From: Mycobacterium sp. | Lineage (GTDB): Bacteria; Actinomycetota; Actinomycetes; Mycobacteriales; Mycobacteriaceae | DNA length: 43,511 bases | Assembly: GCF_019243155.1 (NCBI RefSeq) | Contig: NZ_JAFAUS010000172.1 | Coordinates: forward strand, 1 to 43,511 | Reading direction: 5' to 3' | In this document: one piece after another, positions 24,279 through 32,940 of the stretch | Layout: the number at the start of each line of letters is the position of its first letter | Numbering within the stretch: position 1 is the first letter of the stretch | Translations under genes and position numbers: made by a program | Notes under the pieces: model-generated | Told to the model about the DNA's origin: nothing | Databases searched by the model: none | What the model saw: the letters and a program-made list of their open reading frames with translations, nothing else

Positions 24279-24317
24279 ACGCCATCACGTACCCCCACTG
24301 TCCGGAGGCAAACCGCG

Positions 24318-24650
24318 CTATTTCGGAGGCAGGTCGCGCGCGTAGCCGACCCCGCGAGTCACCCAACTCTGCAGCTGGCGTTTGGTTTGCACGCCGTCGG
24401 TGTCGACGCGCAGCCAGCCGCGGGTCTCCCGGCCGGCCATCACCATGGGGGTGACGTGGGCACGCTGCAGCAGCTTGTCGGTCGCGTCCGGGGGCACCCG
24501 CACCATCAGACCGCCCTGCCCGCTGACGGCCACCGACATGTTGCCGTTGATCAGGAACGCGAGGCCGCCGAACATACGCTTTTCCTCGACGCCTCGCTGG
24601 GAGGCGAGGAGTTCGCGGATCCGGTAGGCCAGATCTTGGTCGTAGCCCAT
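24318..24650 (-). CDS. TfoX N-terminal-domain protein
   Basis: A 110-residue protein made of a TfoX-N domain: VEEKRMFGGLAFLINGNMSVAVSGQGGLMVRVPP and GWLRVD. In gamma-proteobacteria TfoX regulates competence. In actinobacteria, stand-alone versions have no known role. Position 24651 onward reads TAAGGT-N6-ATG on this strand, a leaderless pattern that supports the ATG at 24650. It sits 39 nt from the HhH gene and 35 nt from the Ddn-like gene, all in the same direction. Confidence 0.85.
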   Translation of the reverse strand: MGYDQDLAYRIRELLASQRGVEEKRMFGGLAFLINGNMSVAVSGQGGLMVRVPPDATDKLLQRAHVTPMVMAGRETRGWLRVDTDGVQTKRQLQSWVTRGVGYARDLPPK

Positions 24651-24685
24651 GCGCAGACCTTAACGCCGGCGTCCGACAAACCGCG

Positions 24686-25063
24686 TCAGTCCAGATCGAC
24701 CCGGACGGTCAGCAGGTCGCTGCCCATCAGGCGCACCATCGCGCTGTTGAGTCGCGGCAAATTACCCAGCCGCTGCACCGCGTCATCGTCGGGCAGCAGG
24801 TGAGCGGTGCCCTTGCGCCATTTGCCGCCCAGGCGCACCCGAACGGCGGGGTTGGCCTTGATGTTGCGGACGTAGTCGGAGTGTTCGCCGTGCTCGGCGA
24901 CCATCCAGAACTGGTTGTCCACGACGCGCCCGCCCACCGCGGTGTGCCGAGGCAGCCCGCTCTTGCGACCAGTCGTCTCGAGCATGGTCATGGGCAGTTG
25001 CCGGCCGACCGGGTTGACCACCAACCGTTGAACTCTGTGCACTACTCGTCGTTTCAGGCTCAC
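24686..25063 (-). CDS. Ddn-like deazaflavin (F420)-dependent nitroreductase-family protein
   Basis: About 125 residues of the DUF385/Ddn family, split-barrel proteins that bind F420H2 and reduce quinones or nitro compounds. VGRQLPMTMLETTGRKSGLPRHTAVGGRV, VAEHGEHSDYVRNIKANPAVRVRLGGKWRKGTAHLL and a C-terminal VRVDLD are typical. The longest start is a TTG at 25099, but that start lies inside the perfect lon terminator hairpin (25073-25121). The first start codon clear of the stem is GTG at 25063, which I prefer. Its promoter must lie very close to the hairpin or within it. Confidence 0.8.
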   Translation of the reverse strand: MSLKRRVVHRVQRLVVNPVGRQLPMTMLETTGRKSGLPRHTAVGGRVVDNQFWMVAEHGEHSDYVRNIKANPAVRVRLGGKWRKGTAHLLPDDDAVQRLGNLPRLNSAMVRLMGSDLLTVRVDLD

Positions 25064-25072
25064 GGCAATATT

Positions 25073-25121
25073 CAACGCCGAGCGTGACGCCGGGGACAAT
25101 CCCGGGTCACGCTCGGCGTTG
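25073..25121 (-). terminator. Strong hairpin after lon
   Basis: Perfect 16-bp arms, CAACGCCGAGCGTGAC (25073-25088) and GTCACGCTCGGCGTTG (25106-25121), enclose an inner CCGGG/CCCGG stem. It begins 3 nt after the lon stop (25125-25127). Without a T-tract it is a GC-stem terminator of the mycobacterial type. Confidence 0.8.
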
Positions 25122-25124
25122 TCA

Positions 25125-27467
25125 TCAGGCCGCTGCGGTGGCAGTGGCCCCAGAACTTTCAGCCGGTTCCAGCGCCTGCGCGACGATTTCGGCGACGTCG
25201 ATCATGGGCTTGACGTCAAGCGCGTCGAGCACCTCGGCCGGCACTTCATCCAGATCCGCTTCATTCCGTTGCGGAATGAAAACCGTTGACAGGCCTGCGC
25301 GTTGGGCGGCGAGCAGTTTTTGCTTCACCCCACCGATCGGCAACACCCGTCCATTCAGCGTGACCTCACCGGTCATGCCGACGTCGGAGCGGACCTGCCG
25401 TCCGGTGGCCATCGACACCAACGCGGTCACCATCGTGACACCGGCGGACGGGCCGTCCTTGGGCACCGCGCCCGCGGGCACGTGCACGTGGATCCGGCGG
25501 TCCAGCGCCTTGGGATCCACACCCAATTCGGCGGCGTGCGAGCGCACGTAGGACAGCGCGATCTGCGCCGACTCCTTCATCACGTCGCCCAACTGGCCCG
25601 TCAACTGCAGACCAGGCTCACCGTCGGTCGCCCCGGCTTCGATGTAGAGCACGTCGCCACCCAGTCCGGTAACGGCCAGGCCGGTGGCCACACCCGGCAC
25701 CGCCGTGCGTTCGGCCGATTCCGGCATGAACCGCGGACGGCCCAGGTAGGCAACCAGATCCGGCTCGTCGATGGTCAGCGACGCGGGGTCCCCTTCCAAT
25801 TTGGCGGCCAGCTTGGTGGTCGCCTTGCGCAGCGCCTTGGCCAGCAGCCGTTCGAACTGCCGCACGCCCGGCTCACGGGTGTAGTCGGCCGCGATCTTGC
25901 GCAGCGCGGCATCGGTGACGGCGACTTCGCCCTCGGTCAGCGCCGCCCGATCCCGCTGCCGAGGCAGTAGGTAGTCACGCGCGATGGCGACCTTGTCGTC
26001 CTCGGTGTAGCCGTCGATCTGCACCAACTCCATGCGGTCCAACAGGGCCGACGGGATGTTCTCGATCACGTTGGCGGTGGCCAGGAACACCACGTCCGAC
26101 AGGTCCAGGTCCAGATCCAGGTAGTGGTCGCGGAACGTGTGGTTCTGCGCGGGGTCGAGCACCTCGAGCAGGGCCGCGCTCGGGTCGCCGCGGTAGTCGG
26201 AACCGACCTTGTCGATTTCGTCCAGCAGCACAACGGGATTCATCGATCCCGCCTCACCGATCGCACGCACGATCCGGCCGGGCAGCGCCCCCACATAGGT
26301 ACGACGGTGCCCACGGATCTCGGCCTCGTCGCGCACGCCACCCAGGGCGACGCGGACGAACTTGCGGCCCAACGCCCGTGCCACGCTCTCGCCCAGCGAC
26401 GTCTTGCCGACGCCGGGGGGACCCGCCAGCACCATCACCGCGCCGGAGCCGCGGCCGCCGACGACCTGCAGCCCACGCTCGGCGCGACGGGATCGCACCG
26501 CCAGGTATTCGACGATGCGGTCCTTGACGTCGTCCAGCCCGTGGTGGTCGGCGTCCAGGATGCCGCGCGCTGCCTTCAGATCCGTCGAGTCCTCGGTTTT
26601 GACGCTCCACGGCAGGTCGAGCACGGTGTCCAGCCAGGTGCGAATCCAGCCGCTCTCCGGGCTCTGGTCGCTGGAGCGTTCCAGCTTGCCGACCTCGCGC
26701 AGCGCGGCCTCGCGCACCTTCTCGGGCAGTTCGGCCGCCTCGACGCGAGCCCGGTAGTCATCGGACCCGTCGGGTTCGCCCTCGCCCAGTTCCTTGCGGA
26801 TCGCGGCCAGCTGTTGACGCAGCAGGAACTCCTTCTGCGTCTTCTCCATGCCGTCGCGGACGTCCTCGGCGATCTTGTCGTTCACCTCGACCTCGGCCAG
26901 GTGCTCGCCGGTCCAGTCGATCAACACCCGCAACCGCTCGGCGACGTCCACGGTCTCCAGCAGTTGCCGCTTCTGCGCGTTGGTCAGGTAGGACGCGTAA
27001 CCCGACGTGTCCGCCAGCGCCGACGGATCGGTGAGCCGGTTGACGTAATCGATGATCTCCCAGGCCTCACGCCGTTGCAGCATGGCGAGCAGCAGCTTCT
27101 TGTACTCCGCGACCAGGGTCTTGATTTCATCCGTGTTCTCCGTCTCGGGGACTTCGGTCACCTCGACCCACAGCGCGGCGCCGGGGCCCGACGCTCCCGC
27201 GCCGATCTGTGCCCTGCGCTCACCGCGAACAACGGCCGCGGTACCCCCGCCGGCGATCCGTCCCACCTGCAGAATTTTGGCGATCACACCGTGCGACGGA
27301 TACCGGTCCTCGAGTCGGGGAGCGATCAGCAGCTGCCCCGATTCACTAGCCTGAGCAGCGTCGATCGCCGCTCGGGCGGCGTCGTCCAGCGCGATCGGCA
27401 CCACCATTCCGGGCAACACGATGGTGTCAGTGACAAACAACACCGGCACCGAATTGGCTTCAGCCAT
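25125..27467 (-). CDS. lon: ATP-dependent protease Lon
   Basis: Cytoplasmic AAA+ serine protease of 780 residues that degrades misfolded and regulatory proteins. An N-terminal LON substrate-binding domain begins VPVLFVTDTIVLPGMVVPIALDD. Walker A is GPPGVGKTSLGES, and Walker B is PVVLLDEIDKVGSDYRGDPSAALLEVLDP. The Ser-Lys dyad is PKDGPSAG (Ser near 674) with LPIGGVKQK (Lys near 717). The ATG at 27467 follows GGAGG at good spacing; a TTG at 27479 overlaps that site and is rejected. The gene is flanked by related palindromes on both sides. M. tuberculosis lacks lon while M. smegmatis has it (from memory). Confidence 0.96.
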   Translation of the reverse strand: MAEANSVPVLFVTDTIVLPGMVVPIALDDAARAAIDAAQASESGQLLIAPRLEDRYPSHGVIAKILQVGRIAGGGTAAVVRGERRAQIGAGASGPGAALWVEVTEVPETENTDEIKTLVAEYKKLLLAMLQRREAWEIIDYVNRLTDPSALADTSGYASYLTNAQKRQLLETVDVAERLRVLIDWTGEHLAEVEVNDKIAEDVRDGMEKTQKEFLLRQQLAAIRKELGEGEPDGSDDYRARVEAAELPEKVREAALREVGKLERSSDQSPESGWIRTWLDTVLDLPWSVKTEDSTDLKAARGILDADHHGLDDVKDRIVEYLAVRSRRAERGLQVVGGRGSGAVMVLAGPPGVGKTSLGESVARALGRKFVRVALGGVRDEAEIRGHRRTYVGALPGRIVRAIGEAGSMNPVVLLDEIDKVGSDYRGDPSAALLEVLDPAQNHTFRDHYLDLDLDLSDVVFLATANVIENIPSALLDRMELVQIDGYTEDDKVAIARDYLLPRQRDRAALTEGEVAVTDAALRKIAADYTREPGVRQFERLLAKALRKATTKLAAKLEGDPASLTIDEPDLVAYLGRPRFMPESAERTAVPGVATGLAVTGLGGDVLYIEAGATDGEPGLQLTGQLGDVMKESAQIALSYVRSHAAELGVDPKALDRRIHVHVPAGAVPKDGPSAGVTMVTALVSMATGRQVRSDVGMTGEVTLNGRVLPIGGVKQKLLAAQRAGLSTVFIPQRNEADLDEVPAEVLDALDVKPMIDVAEIVAQALEPAESSGATATAAA

Positions 27468-27583
27468 CAAATCCTCCAAAAGTTGAGTCTGATGCGCTTA
27501 ACCCAGCCCGGCCGCGGTTTGTTCCCGGAGTTCGCTTCCGGCCGAATGTGCGGCCAGCTGCATTTCGGGGGCTTCTCCGCCAC

Positions 27584-27636
27584 GAGCGTGACGCCAGCGT
27601 CACGTTCGGCGGCGAACGTGACGGCAGCTTCACGCT
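27584..27636 (-). terminator. Alternating-arm hairpins after lldD2
   Basis: Four arms occur in series: GAGCGTGACG (27584-27593), CGTCACGTTCG (27598-27608), CGAACGTGACG (27613-27623) and TTCACGCT (27629-27636). The second and third arms form a perfect 11-bp stem with a GCGG loop, 7 nt after the lldD2 stop. The first can pair with the second at 9 of 10 positions, so the stems are mutually exclusive. The sequence resembles the arms of the hairpin after lon. Confidence 0.65.
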
Positions 27637-28892
27637 GGCGGCACGACAGGTCCCAGGCGCCGCAGCTGCGTCACATGCTGGGGGGAGAGCTCCTCGAGAC
27701 AGGTGACGCCGAGCAGCCGCATGGTGCGGATCACCCCTTCCGACAGGATCTCGATCGCGCGGGACACACCCGCCTCGCCGCCGGCCATCAGCCCGTAGAG
27801 GTAGGCCCGGCCGACGAGCGTGAACCGCGCGCCGAGCGCGATCGCCGCCACGATGTCTGCGCCCGACATGATGCCGGTGTCGACCAGGATTTCGGTGTGA
27901 TTGCCCAGCTCGCGGCTGACGGTGGGCAGCAGGTGGAAAGGCACCGGGGCCCGATCCAGCTGGCGTCCACCATGATTCGACAACACGATGCCGTCGACGC
28001 CGCGGTCGACGACAGCGCGGGCGTCGTCCAGCGTCTGGATTCCCTTGACCACGAGCTTGCCCGGCCACTGGGCCTTGATCCATTCCAGATCGTCGAACGT
28101 CAGGCTGGGGTCGAACATGGTGGTCAGATACTCCGCGACGGTCCCGGGCCAGCGATCGAGTGACGCGAACGCCAGCGGCTCGGTGGTGAGCAGGTCGAAC
28201 CACCATTTCGGATGCGGCACCGCGTCCAGGATGGTGCGCAACGTCAGCGTCGGCGGGATCGTCATACCGTTGCGGTTGTCGCGCAACCGCACGCCCGAGA
28301 CCGGAACGTCGACGGTGGCCAGCAGGGTGTCGAAGCCGGCGTCTGCCGCGCGCTGCACCAAGGCCATCGACCGCTCGCGATCGCGCCACATGTAGAGCTG
28401 AAACCACTTTCGCGCCTGCGGGACGGCACTCGCCAGGTCTTCGATCGCGCAGGTGCCCAGCGTGGACAGCGAGAAGGGAATCCCGGCCTTCGCCGCCGCC
28501 CGCGCGCCGGCGATCTCGCCCTCGGTGTGCATCAGCCGGGTAAACCCGGTGGGCGCGATGCCGAACGGCAACACGACCGGTTGGCCCAGCACGTTCCAGC
28601 CGGCGGTCACGTTGGTGACGTCGCGCAGGATCGTCGGATGAAATTCGATGTCGCGGAATGCTTGTCGAGCGCGACGGATGGACAGCTCGTCCTCGGCGGC
28701 GCCGTCGGTGTAATCGAACGCAGCCTTGGGAGTGCGCCGTTTGGCGATGCGCCGCAGATCCTCAATGGTGAAGGCGGCGTCGAGCCGCCGCTTGGTCGCG
28801 TTGAACTCGGGGCGTTTGAACTGAATCAGCGGGGCGAGCTCCCGCACTTTGGGCACTCGGCGGTGGATGGCCTCCCGTCTTTTGAATTCCAT
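27630..28892 (-). CDS. lldD2: L-lactate dehydrogenase (quinone), FMN-dependent
   Basis: FMN-dependent alpha-hydroxy-acid oxidase-family enzyme that oxidises L-lactate to pyruvate and feeds the respiratory chain. Its 420 residues closely follow M. tuberculosis LldD2 (Rv1872c, 414 residues, from memory). Motifs: [82 protein letters not shown], the catalytic [11 protein letters not shown] and [47 protein letters not shown] hexamer 7 nt upstream supports a leaderless ATG at 28892. An ATG at 28910 would add six residues. The frame stays open far upstream, but that is the shadow of the DUF1810 gene. Confidence 0.96.
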   Translation of the reverse strand: MEFKRREAIHRRVPKVRELAPLIQFKRPEFNATKRRLDAAFTIEDLRRIAKRRTPKAAFDYTDGAAEDELSIRRARQAFRDIEFHPTILRDVTNVTAGWNVLGQPVVLPFGIAPTGFTRLMHTEGEIAGARAAAKAGIPFSLSTLGTCAIEDLASAVPQARKWFQLYMWRDRERSMALVQRAADAGFDTLLATVDVPVSGVRLRDNRNGMTIPPTLTLRTILDAVPHPKWWFDLLTTEPLAFASLDRWPGTVAEYLTTMFDPSLTFDDLEWIKAQWPGKLVVKGIQTLDDARAVVDRGVDGIVLSNHGGRQLDRAPVPFHLLPTVSRELGNHTEILVDTGIMSGADIVAAIALGARFTLVGRAYLYGLMAGGEAGVSRAIEILSEGVIRTMRLLGVTCLEELSPQHVTQLRRLGPVVPPA

Positions 28893-28898
28893 ATGTGC

Positions 28899-28905
28899 AA
28901 CCGTA
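28899..28905. promoter_or_regulatory. Shared, near-symmetric -10 for lldD2 and the DUF1810 gene
   Basis: On the minus strand TACGGT (28900-28905) stands 7 nt from the lldD2 ATG. On the plus strand AACCGT (28899-28904) stands 6 nt from the DUF1810 ATG at 28911. Only 18 nt separate the two start codons. This suggests one bidirectional leaderless promoter. Confidence 0.45.
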
Positions 28906-28910
28906 GTCAT

Positions 28911-29348
28911 ATGGACTCGGCAGCAGACCCCTTCGATCTCGAGCGGTTCGTGACGGCGCAAGAGCCGGTGTACCGCGACGTCGTGGCCGAGCTGCGCGAC
29001 GGACGAAAGCGCAGTCACTGGATGTGGTTCGTCTTCCCGCAGTTGCGCGGCCTGGGCGGCAGCGCGATGGCGGCCCGTTATGGCATCTCCTCGCTCGAGG
29101 AGGCCGACGCGTATCTGCGCCATCCCGTGCTCGGGCCGCGGTTGCGCGAGTGCACCCGGCTGGTCAACAAGGTGCAGGGACGATCGGTAAGCCAGATCTT
29201 CGGGTCGCCGGACGACCTCAAGCTGTGCTCGTCTATGACGCTGTTCGCCCACGCCACCGACGACAATCAGGACTTCGTCGCCCTGCTCGATAAGTTCTAC
29301 GACGGTCGCCAGGACGAGCAGACGTTGCAGCGGTTGCCAAGTACCTAG
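28911..29348 (+). CDS. DUF1810 family protein (Rv1873-like)
   Basis: A 145-residue protein opening [21 protein letters not shown], with the core [41 protein letters not shown] and [40 protein letters not shown]. These segments define DUF1810. From memory, Rv1873 has an all-helical solved structure, but no function is established. No ribosome site precedes the ATG, in keeping with the leaderless arrangement shared with lldD2. It converges with the GH13 gene across a 50-bp gap that holds a hairpin. Confidence 0.92.
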   Translation: MDSAADPFDLERFVTAQEPVYRDVVAELRDGRKRSHWMWFVFPQLRGLGGSAMAARYGISSLEEADAYLRHPVLGPRLRECTRLVNKVQGRSVSQIFGSPDDLKLCSSMTLFAHATDDNQDFVALLDKFYDGRQDEQTLQRLPST

Positions 29349-29356
29349 TCCCGATG

Positions 29357-29374
29357 GGGCGACCCGCTTCGCCC
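29357..29374. terminator. Hairpin between convergent DUF1810 and GH13 genes
   Basis: GGGCGA-CCCGCT-TCGCCC forms a 6-bp GC-rich stem in the 50-bp gap between the convergent stops at 29348 and 29399. It may terminate both transcripts. Confidence 0.45.
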
Positions 29375-29398
29375 GGCTACGCCGCGCTCGCGATCGCC

Positions 29399-30721
29399 CT
29401 AAACCGGGCTCAGGATCCGCCAGCCCTGCGCCTCGACGGTGACGCTGTCGACGACCTCCGGCGGCGGGGCCGCCGACCCGCCGACGACCTGCGCCCGCGT
29501 CGCGCCCACCTCCGACAGCACCACTCGCAAGGGCGCGTCGTCGAGGTTGAGCACAACCAGCAGAGCGTTGTCGCCGTTGCGGGTCTGATAGACGTAGTGC
29601 CGATTGTCCAGCTTCAATGCGGTGGTCGACGCCGCGTGCAGCCAAGAATGGCGACGACGAAGTCCGATCAGGTACTGGTGCAGCGCCCAGACGTCGGCCC
29701 CGAAGGAATCCAATTGCAGTGGGGGAGTGCCGAATTCGGGACGCACCGCGTCATCACCGCCGAACCGCTCTTCCTTGACGCCCCGAAAACCGAGCTCGTC
29801 GCCGGCGTACACGCTGGGCACGCCGCCGATGGTCAGCAGGATCACCAGCGCGTGCGCGACGTGCTTGGGGTTTTCCAGCTGGCTTGCGAGGCGGGTCACG
29901 TCGTGATTGCCAACAAAGGTCAGGGGAGCGAAGTCGGCCAGAAACTCGTTGTGCCGCTGCATCGCCCAGTCCAGCTCGAAGAAGTTGCCGTCGTTCAGGC
30001 TGCTCCACATGGCCTTCCACAACTCGTACTGGGTCGCCGAGTCGAAGGTGGCGGCCTTCACCACCGCGCCGTAGTCACCGTGGATGAGCTCCCCGACGAA
30101 CCAGGCATCCGGGAACCGCTCCCGCACCCGGGGCAGCACACCAGCCCAGAAGTGTTCTGGCACAGCGTAAGCAGCGTCAAGGCGCCAGCCGTCGGCGCCG
30201 CGCCCAAGCCAGTGCGCCATCACGTCCACGGTGTAGTCGACCACTTCGGGATTGTCGTGGTTGAGGGTGATCAGCCCGGAATGGCCCTCGAACGTGTGAA
30301 AGCGGCCAGGCCGGCCACGAAACCAGCGGGCGGCCGAGTCGTCGTCGGACGCCTCGCGGTAACGCGAAAAATCCTCGCCGACGTGGTTGAACACGCCGTC
30401 CAGCAGCACCCGTAGGCCGCGGCGATGCGCCTCGGCCACCAGGTGGTCGAAGTCGTCGTCGTCACCGAGGCGGGGATCGATGCGGTAATGGTCGGTGGTG
30501 TCGTATCCGTGTGTGCGCGAGTCGAAGATCGGCCCCAGCGCAATTCCCGAGGCGCCCAGTTCGATGGCATGGTCCAACCAGCCGACGAGCCGCCGCAGCC
30601 GGTGTTCACCCGGCTGCGGCGGCTCGGACGACGGCCCCGACGATTCGGGAAATGCGCCCACAAACCCGAGGGGATAGACCTGCCACCAGATCGCGTGTTC
30701 TGTCCAGGCTGGGGCCGTCAC
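29399..30721 (-). CDS. GH13 alpha-amylase-family glycosidase
   Basis: A 440-residue (beta/alpha)8-barrel glycoside hydrolase. Conserved regions: I DGVFNHVG (108-115), [12 protein letters not shown] with nucleophile Asp182, [12 protein letters not shown] with acid/base Glu211, and IV FVGNHDV with Asp274. A short C-terminal beta domain follows ([17 protein letters not shown]). No signal peptide is visible, so an intracellular alpha-glucan or maltodextrin is the likely substrate. The start is GTG at 30721, placed 6 nt after TAACGT, which overlaps the ahpD stop. Only 9 nt separate it from ahpD, so it may also be read through from ahpCD. Confidence 0.92.
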   Translation of the reverse strand: MTAPAWTEHAIWWQVYPLGFVGAFPESSGPSSEPPQPGEHRLRRLVGWLDHAIELGASGIALGPIFDSRTHGYDTTDHYRIDPRLGDDDDFDHLVAEAHRRGLRVLLDGVFNHVGEDFSRYREASDDDSAARWFRGRPGRFHTFEGHSGLITLNHDNPEVVDYTVDVMAHWLGRGADGWRLDAAYAVPEHFWAGVLPRVRERFPDAWFVGELIHGDYGAVVKAATFDSATQYELWKAMWSSLNDGNFFELDWAMQRHNEFLADFAPLTFVGNHDVTRLASQLENPKHVAHALVILLTIGGVPSVYAGDELGFRGVKEERFGGDDAVRPEFGTPPLQLDSFGADVWALHQYLIGLRRRHSWLHAASTTALKLDNRHYVYQTRNGDNALLVVLNLDDAPLRVVLSEVGATRAQVVGGSAAPPPEVVDSVTVEAQGWRILSPV

Positions 30722-30730
30722 ACCACCACG

Positions 30731-31267
30731 TTAGCCAACGGCTGTCAGCGTCTCGGCGGCGACGATGGCTTGTGCCACGCCGGCAACGATCGCGGCGGCC
30801 TTCAGCGACTCCTGGATGGCCTCTCGACCCACACCCGCTTCACGCAGCGTGTGCTCGTGGGCGGTCACGCAGTCCGGGCACCCGTTGATCGACGACACCG
30901 CAAAGCACCACAGTTCGAAGTTGACCTTGTCCACGCCGGGATTGGCGATGATGTTCATCCGCAATCCCGCACGCAGGTCGTCGTACTTGCCCTCGAGGAA
31001 GCCGCGGCCACGGTAGAACACGTTGTTCATGGCCATGATCGATGCCGCCCCCAGTGCCGCCTGGTAGGCCTCGGCCGACAGGATGTCGGCCGCCTCGGCA
31101 CCGATCTCGGCCAGCACCTGCGTGTTCCGCGTCGCGGCGGCGCTGGCCAACAGGGTGCCCCAGAGCTGCTCCTCGTTGAGCTCGGTGCTACGCGCGATCG
31201 AACCGAGGTTGAGCTTCAGGTCCTTCGCGTACTCGGGCAGTGCTTCTTTCAGATTCTCTATGGTCAT
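30731..31267 (-). CDS. ahpD: Alkyl hydroperoxidase AhpD
   Basis: A 178-residue thiol peroxidase and adaptor that links the lipoamide system to AhpC. The active site [15 protein letters not shown] gives Cys130 and Cys133. His137 and Glu118 form the proton relay, the same numbering as in M. tuberculosis AhpD. It follows ahpC on the same strand 39 nt away, the normal ahpCD operon. In M. tuberculosis this operon is at Rv2428-Rv2429. As I recall, M. avium paratuberculosis carries it beside an amylase gene, as here. Confidence 0.96.
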   Translation of the reverse strand: MTIENLKEALPEYAKDLKLNLGSIARSTELNEEQLWGTLLASAAATRNTQVLAEIGAEAADILSAEAYQAALGAASIMAMNNVFYRGRGFLEGKYDDLRAGLRMNIIANPGVDKVNFELWCFAVSSINGCPDCVTAHEHTLREAGVGREAIQESLKAAAIVAGVAQAIVAAETLTAVG

Positions 31268-31306
31268 CTCGCCTCCTAAAGGGCCTGCGTGCCTACGGCC
31301 CGAGAA

Positions 31307-31894
31307 TCAGGCTGAGGCCTTGAGCAATTCGGCGGCATCCAGCGTCGGGTCGCCCTTGCGCCAGTTGCAGGCGCACAGCTCGTCCGATTGCAGTGCGTCC
31401 AGGACCCGCAGCACTTCCTCCACGTTGCGGCCCACGGATCCCGCTGTGACGGAGACGAATTGGATCTCGTTGTTGGGATCGACCAGGAAGGTCGCCCGGT
31501 CGGCCACACCATCGGCGTTCAGAACGCCGGTGGCCAGACTGAGCTCCCGCTTGATGTCCGAAAGCATCGGGAAGGGGAGCTTCTTGAGGTCCTCGTGCTG
31601 CGCGCGCCAGTTGAAGTGCACGAATTCGCTGTCGATGGAAACGCCGAGCACCTGTGCGTCGCGGTCCTCGAACTCGTCGTTCAGCTTGCCGAACGTCGCG
31701 ATCTCGGTCGGGCAGACGAAGGTGAAGTCCTTGGGCCAGAAGAAGACAACGCGCCACTTGCCCTCGTGGTCCTCGCTGGTGACCGTGCTGAAGTAGTCGC
31801 CGGGCTGCTTGGCATCGACCTTGGACAGATCGCCGGCGATCAACGCGGTGAGCTCGTAGGCAGGGAACTGGTCGCCGATGGTCAGCAGAGGCAT
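31307..31894 (-). CDS. ahpC: Alkyl hydroperoxide reductase AhpC
   Basis: A 195-residue 2-Cys peroxiredoxin that reduces organic peroxides and peroxynitrite. The peroxidatic Cys61 is in FTFVCPTEIATFG. Cys174 and Cys176 lie in SDELCACNWRKG, the three-cysteine pattern of mycobacterial AhpC. AAAGGAGC stands just before the ATG at 31894. It diverges from oxyR across 101 bp, which contains AT-rich promoter sequence, so peroxide-responsive control by OxyR is expected. Confidence 0.97.
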   Translation of the reverse strand: MPLLTIGDQFPAYELTALIAGDLSKVDAKQPGDYFSTVTSEDHEGKWRVVFFWPKDFTFVCPTEIATFGKLNDEFEDRDAQVLGVSIDSEFVHFNWRAQHEDLKKLPFPMLSDIKRELSLATGVLNADGVADRATFLVDPNNEIQFVSVTAGSVGRNVEEVLRVLDALQSDELCACNWRKGDPTLDAAELLKASA

Positions 31895-31995
31895 ATCGCT
31901 CCTTTTTTGGATTTACTCAAGATTAGCTTTCGTTCCCCATATTGCCGCGTACCCTGATTGAAGTAAAGGTGATATATCCCACTAGAGTTATAGGC

Positions 31996-32931
31996 ATGAC
32001 CGATAAGAGTTATCAGCCCACTATCGCCGGGCTCCGCGCGTTTGTCGCGGTCGCCGAGAAGCGTCAATTCAGCAGCGCTGCAACCACTCTCGGTGTGAGC
32101 CAGTCGACGCTGTCGCAGGCGCTGGCGGCGCTGGAGACCGGCCTGGGCACCCAGCTCATCGAGCGGTCGACGCGGCGTGTCTTCTTGACGGCGGCGGGGA
32201 CGGAACTCCTGCCGCGCGCCCAAGCCGTCATCGACGCCGCCGACGCGTTCAGCGCGGCAGCCGCCGGGTCATCCGACCCGCTGCGGACGGACATCCGCCT
32301 GGGATTGATTCCGACCGTGGCTCCTTACGTGCTGCCGACCATCTTGGCGGGGCTCGCCGAGGAACTGCCCGAGCTGACGGTGCGGGTGATCGAGGACCAA
32401 ACCGAACGGCTGCTAACGGTCCTGCGGGAAGGCTCGCTGGACGCGGCGCTGATCGCCCTGCCCGCCGACACGGCCGGGGTCACCGAGATCGGAATCTACG
32501 ACGAGGATTTCGTGCTCGCGCTACCGCCGGGCCATCCGCTGTCGGACAAACGGCGGGTGCCGACGACGGCGCTCGCCGACCTGCCGCTGCTGTTGCTCGA
32601 CGAAGGCCATTGCCTACGGGATCAGGCACTCGACGTGTGCCACAAGGCGGGCGTGCGAGCGGATTTGGCCAACACCCGGGCGGCCTCGCTGGCGACCGCG
32701 GTCCAGTGCGTGACCGGCGGCCTGGGGGTGACGCTGATACCGCAGAGCGCGGTGCCGGTCGAGGCGGTACGCAGCCGCCTGGGGCTCGCGCAGTTCGCCG
32801 CGCCTCGCCCGGGACGCCGAATCGGTTTGGTTTTCCGCTCTTCGAGCGGCCGCGACGAGTCCTACCGCCGCCTGGCCGCGACCATCGGCGCCTTGATCAG
32901 CAACTCCCATGAGGTCCGGCTGGTCAAGTAG
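31996..32931 (+). CDS. oxyR: Peroxide-sensing LysR-type regulator OxyR (intact)
   Basis: A 311-residue LysR-family activator that controls ahpC. The N-terminal helix-turn-helix is [32 protein letters not shown]. The redox pair is [12 protein letters not shown], Cys206 and Cys215, with the same nine-residue spacing as E. coli Cys199/Cys208. The frame opens earlier, at 31942, but the ATG at 31996 gives the 311-residue length recalled for M. leprae and M. avium OxyR. It lies 7 nt after TAGAGT, a leaderless pattern. Unlike M. tuberculosis, where oxyR is a pseudogene, this copy has no frameshift or stop. Confidence 0.95.
   Translation: MTDKSYQPTIAGLRAFVAVAEKRQFSSAATTLGVSQSTLSQALAALETGLGTQLIERSTRRVFLTAAGTELLPRAQAVIDAADAFSAAAAGSSDPLRTDIRLGLIPTVAPYVLPTILAGLAEELPELTVRVIEDQTERLLTVLREGSLDAALIALPADTAGVTEIGIYDEDFVLALPPGHPLSDKRRVPTTALADLPLLLLDEGHCLRDQALDVCHKAGVRADLANTRAASLATAVQCVTGGLGVTLIPQSAVPVEAVRSRLGLAQFAAPRPGRRIGLVFRSSSGRDESYRRLAATIGALISNSHEVRLVK
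32002..32014. promoter_or_regulatory. Candidate OxyR operator inside the oxyR 5' end
   Basis: GATAAGAGTTATC is a perfect 5-bp inverted repeat with a 3-nt centre, over codons 3-7 of oxyR. It resembles the CTTATC/GATAAG dyad that I recall for mycobacterial OxyR binding near this start. With a leaderless oxyR transcript it would cover +7 to +19, suited to autorepression and to activation of ahpC. Confidence 0.5.
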
Positions 32932-32940
32932 GTTCTGCCT

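Noticed and set aside
26124..28163. A 679-codon plus-strand frame across lon and lldD2
   Set aside because: It spans two convincing minus-strand genes and their intergenic hairpins. No motif is visible in it.
28893..29645. A long in-frame extension upstream of lldD2
   Set aside because: It lies antisense to the DUF1810 gene and shows no flavoenzyme similarity. The leaderless ATG at 28892 matches the family length.
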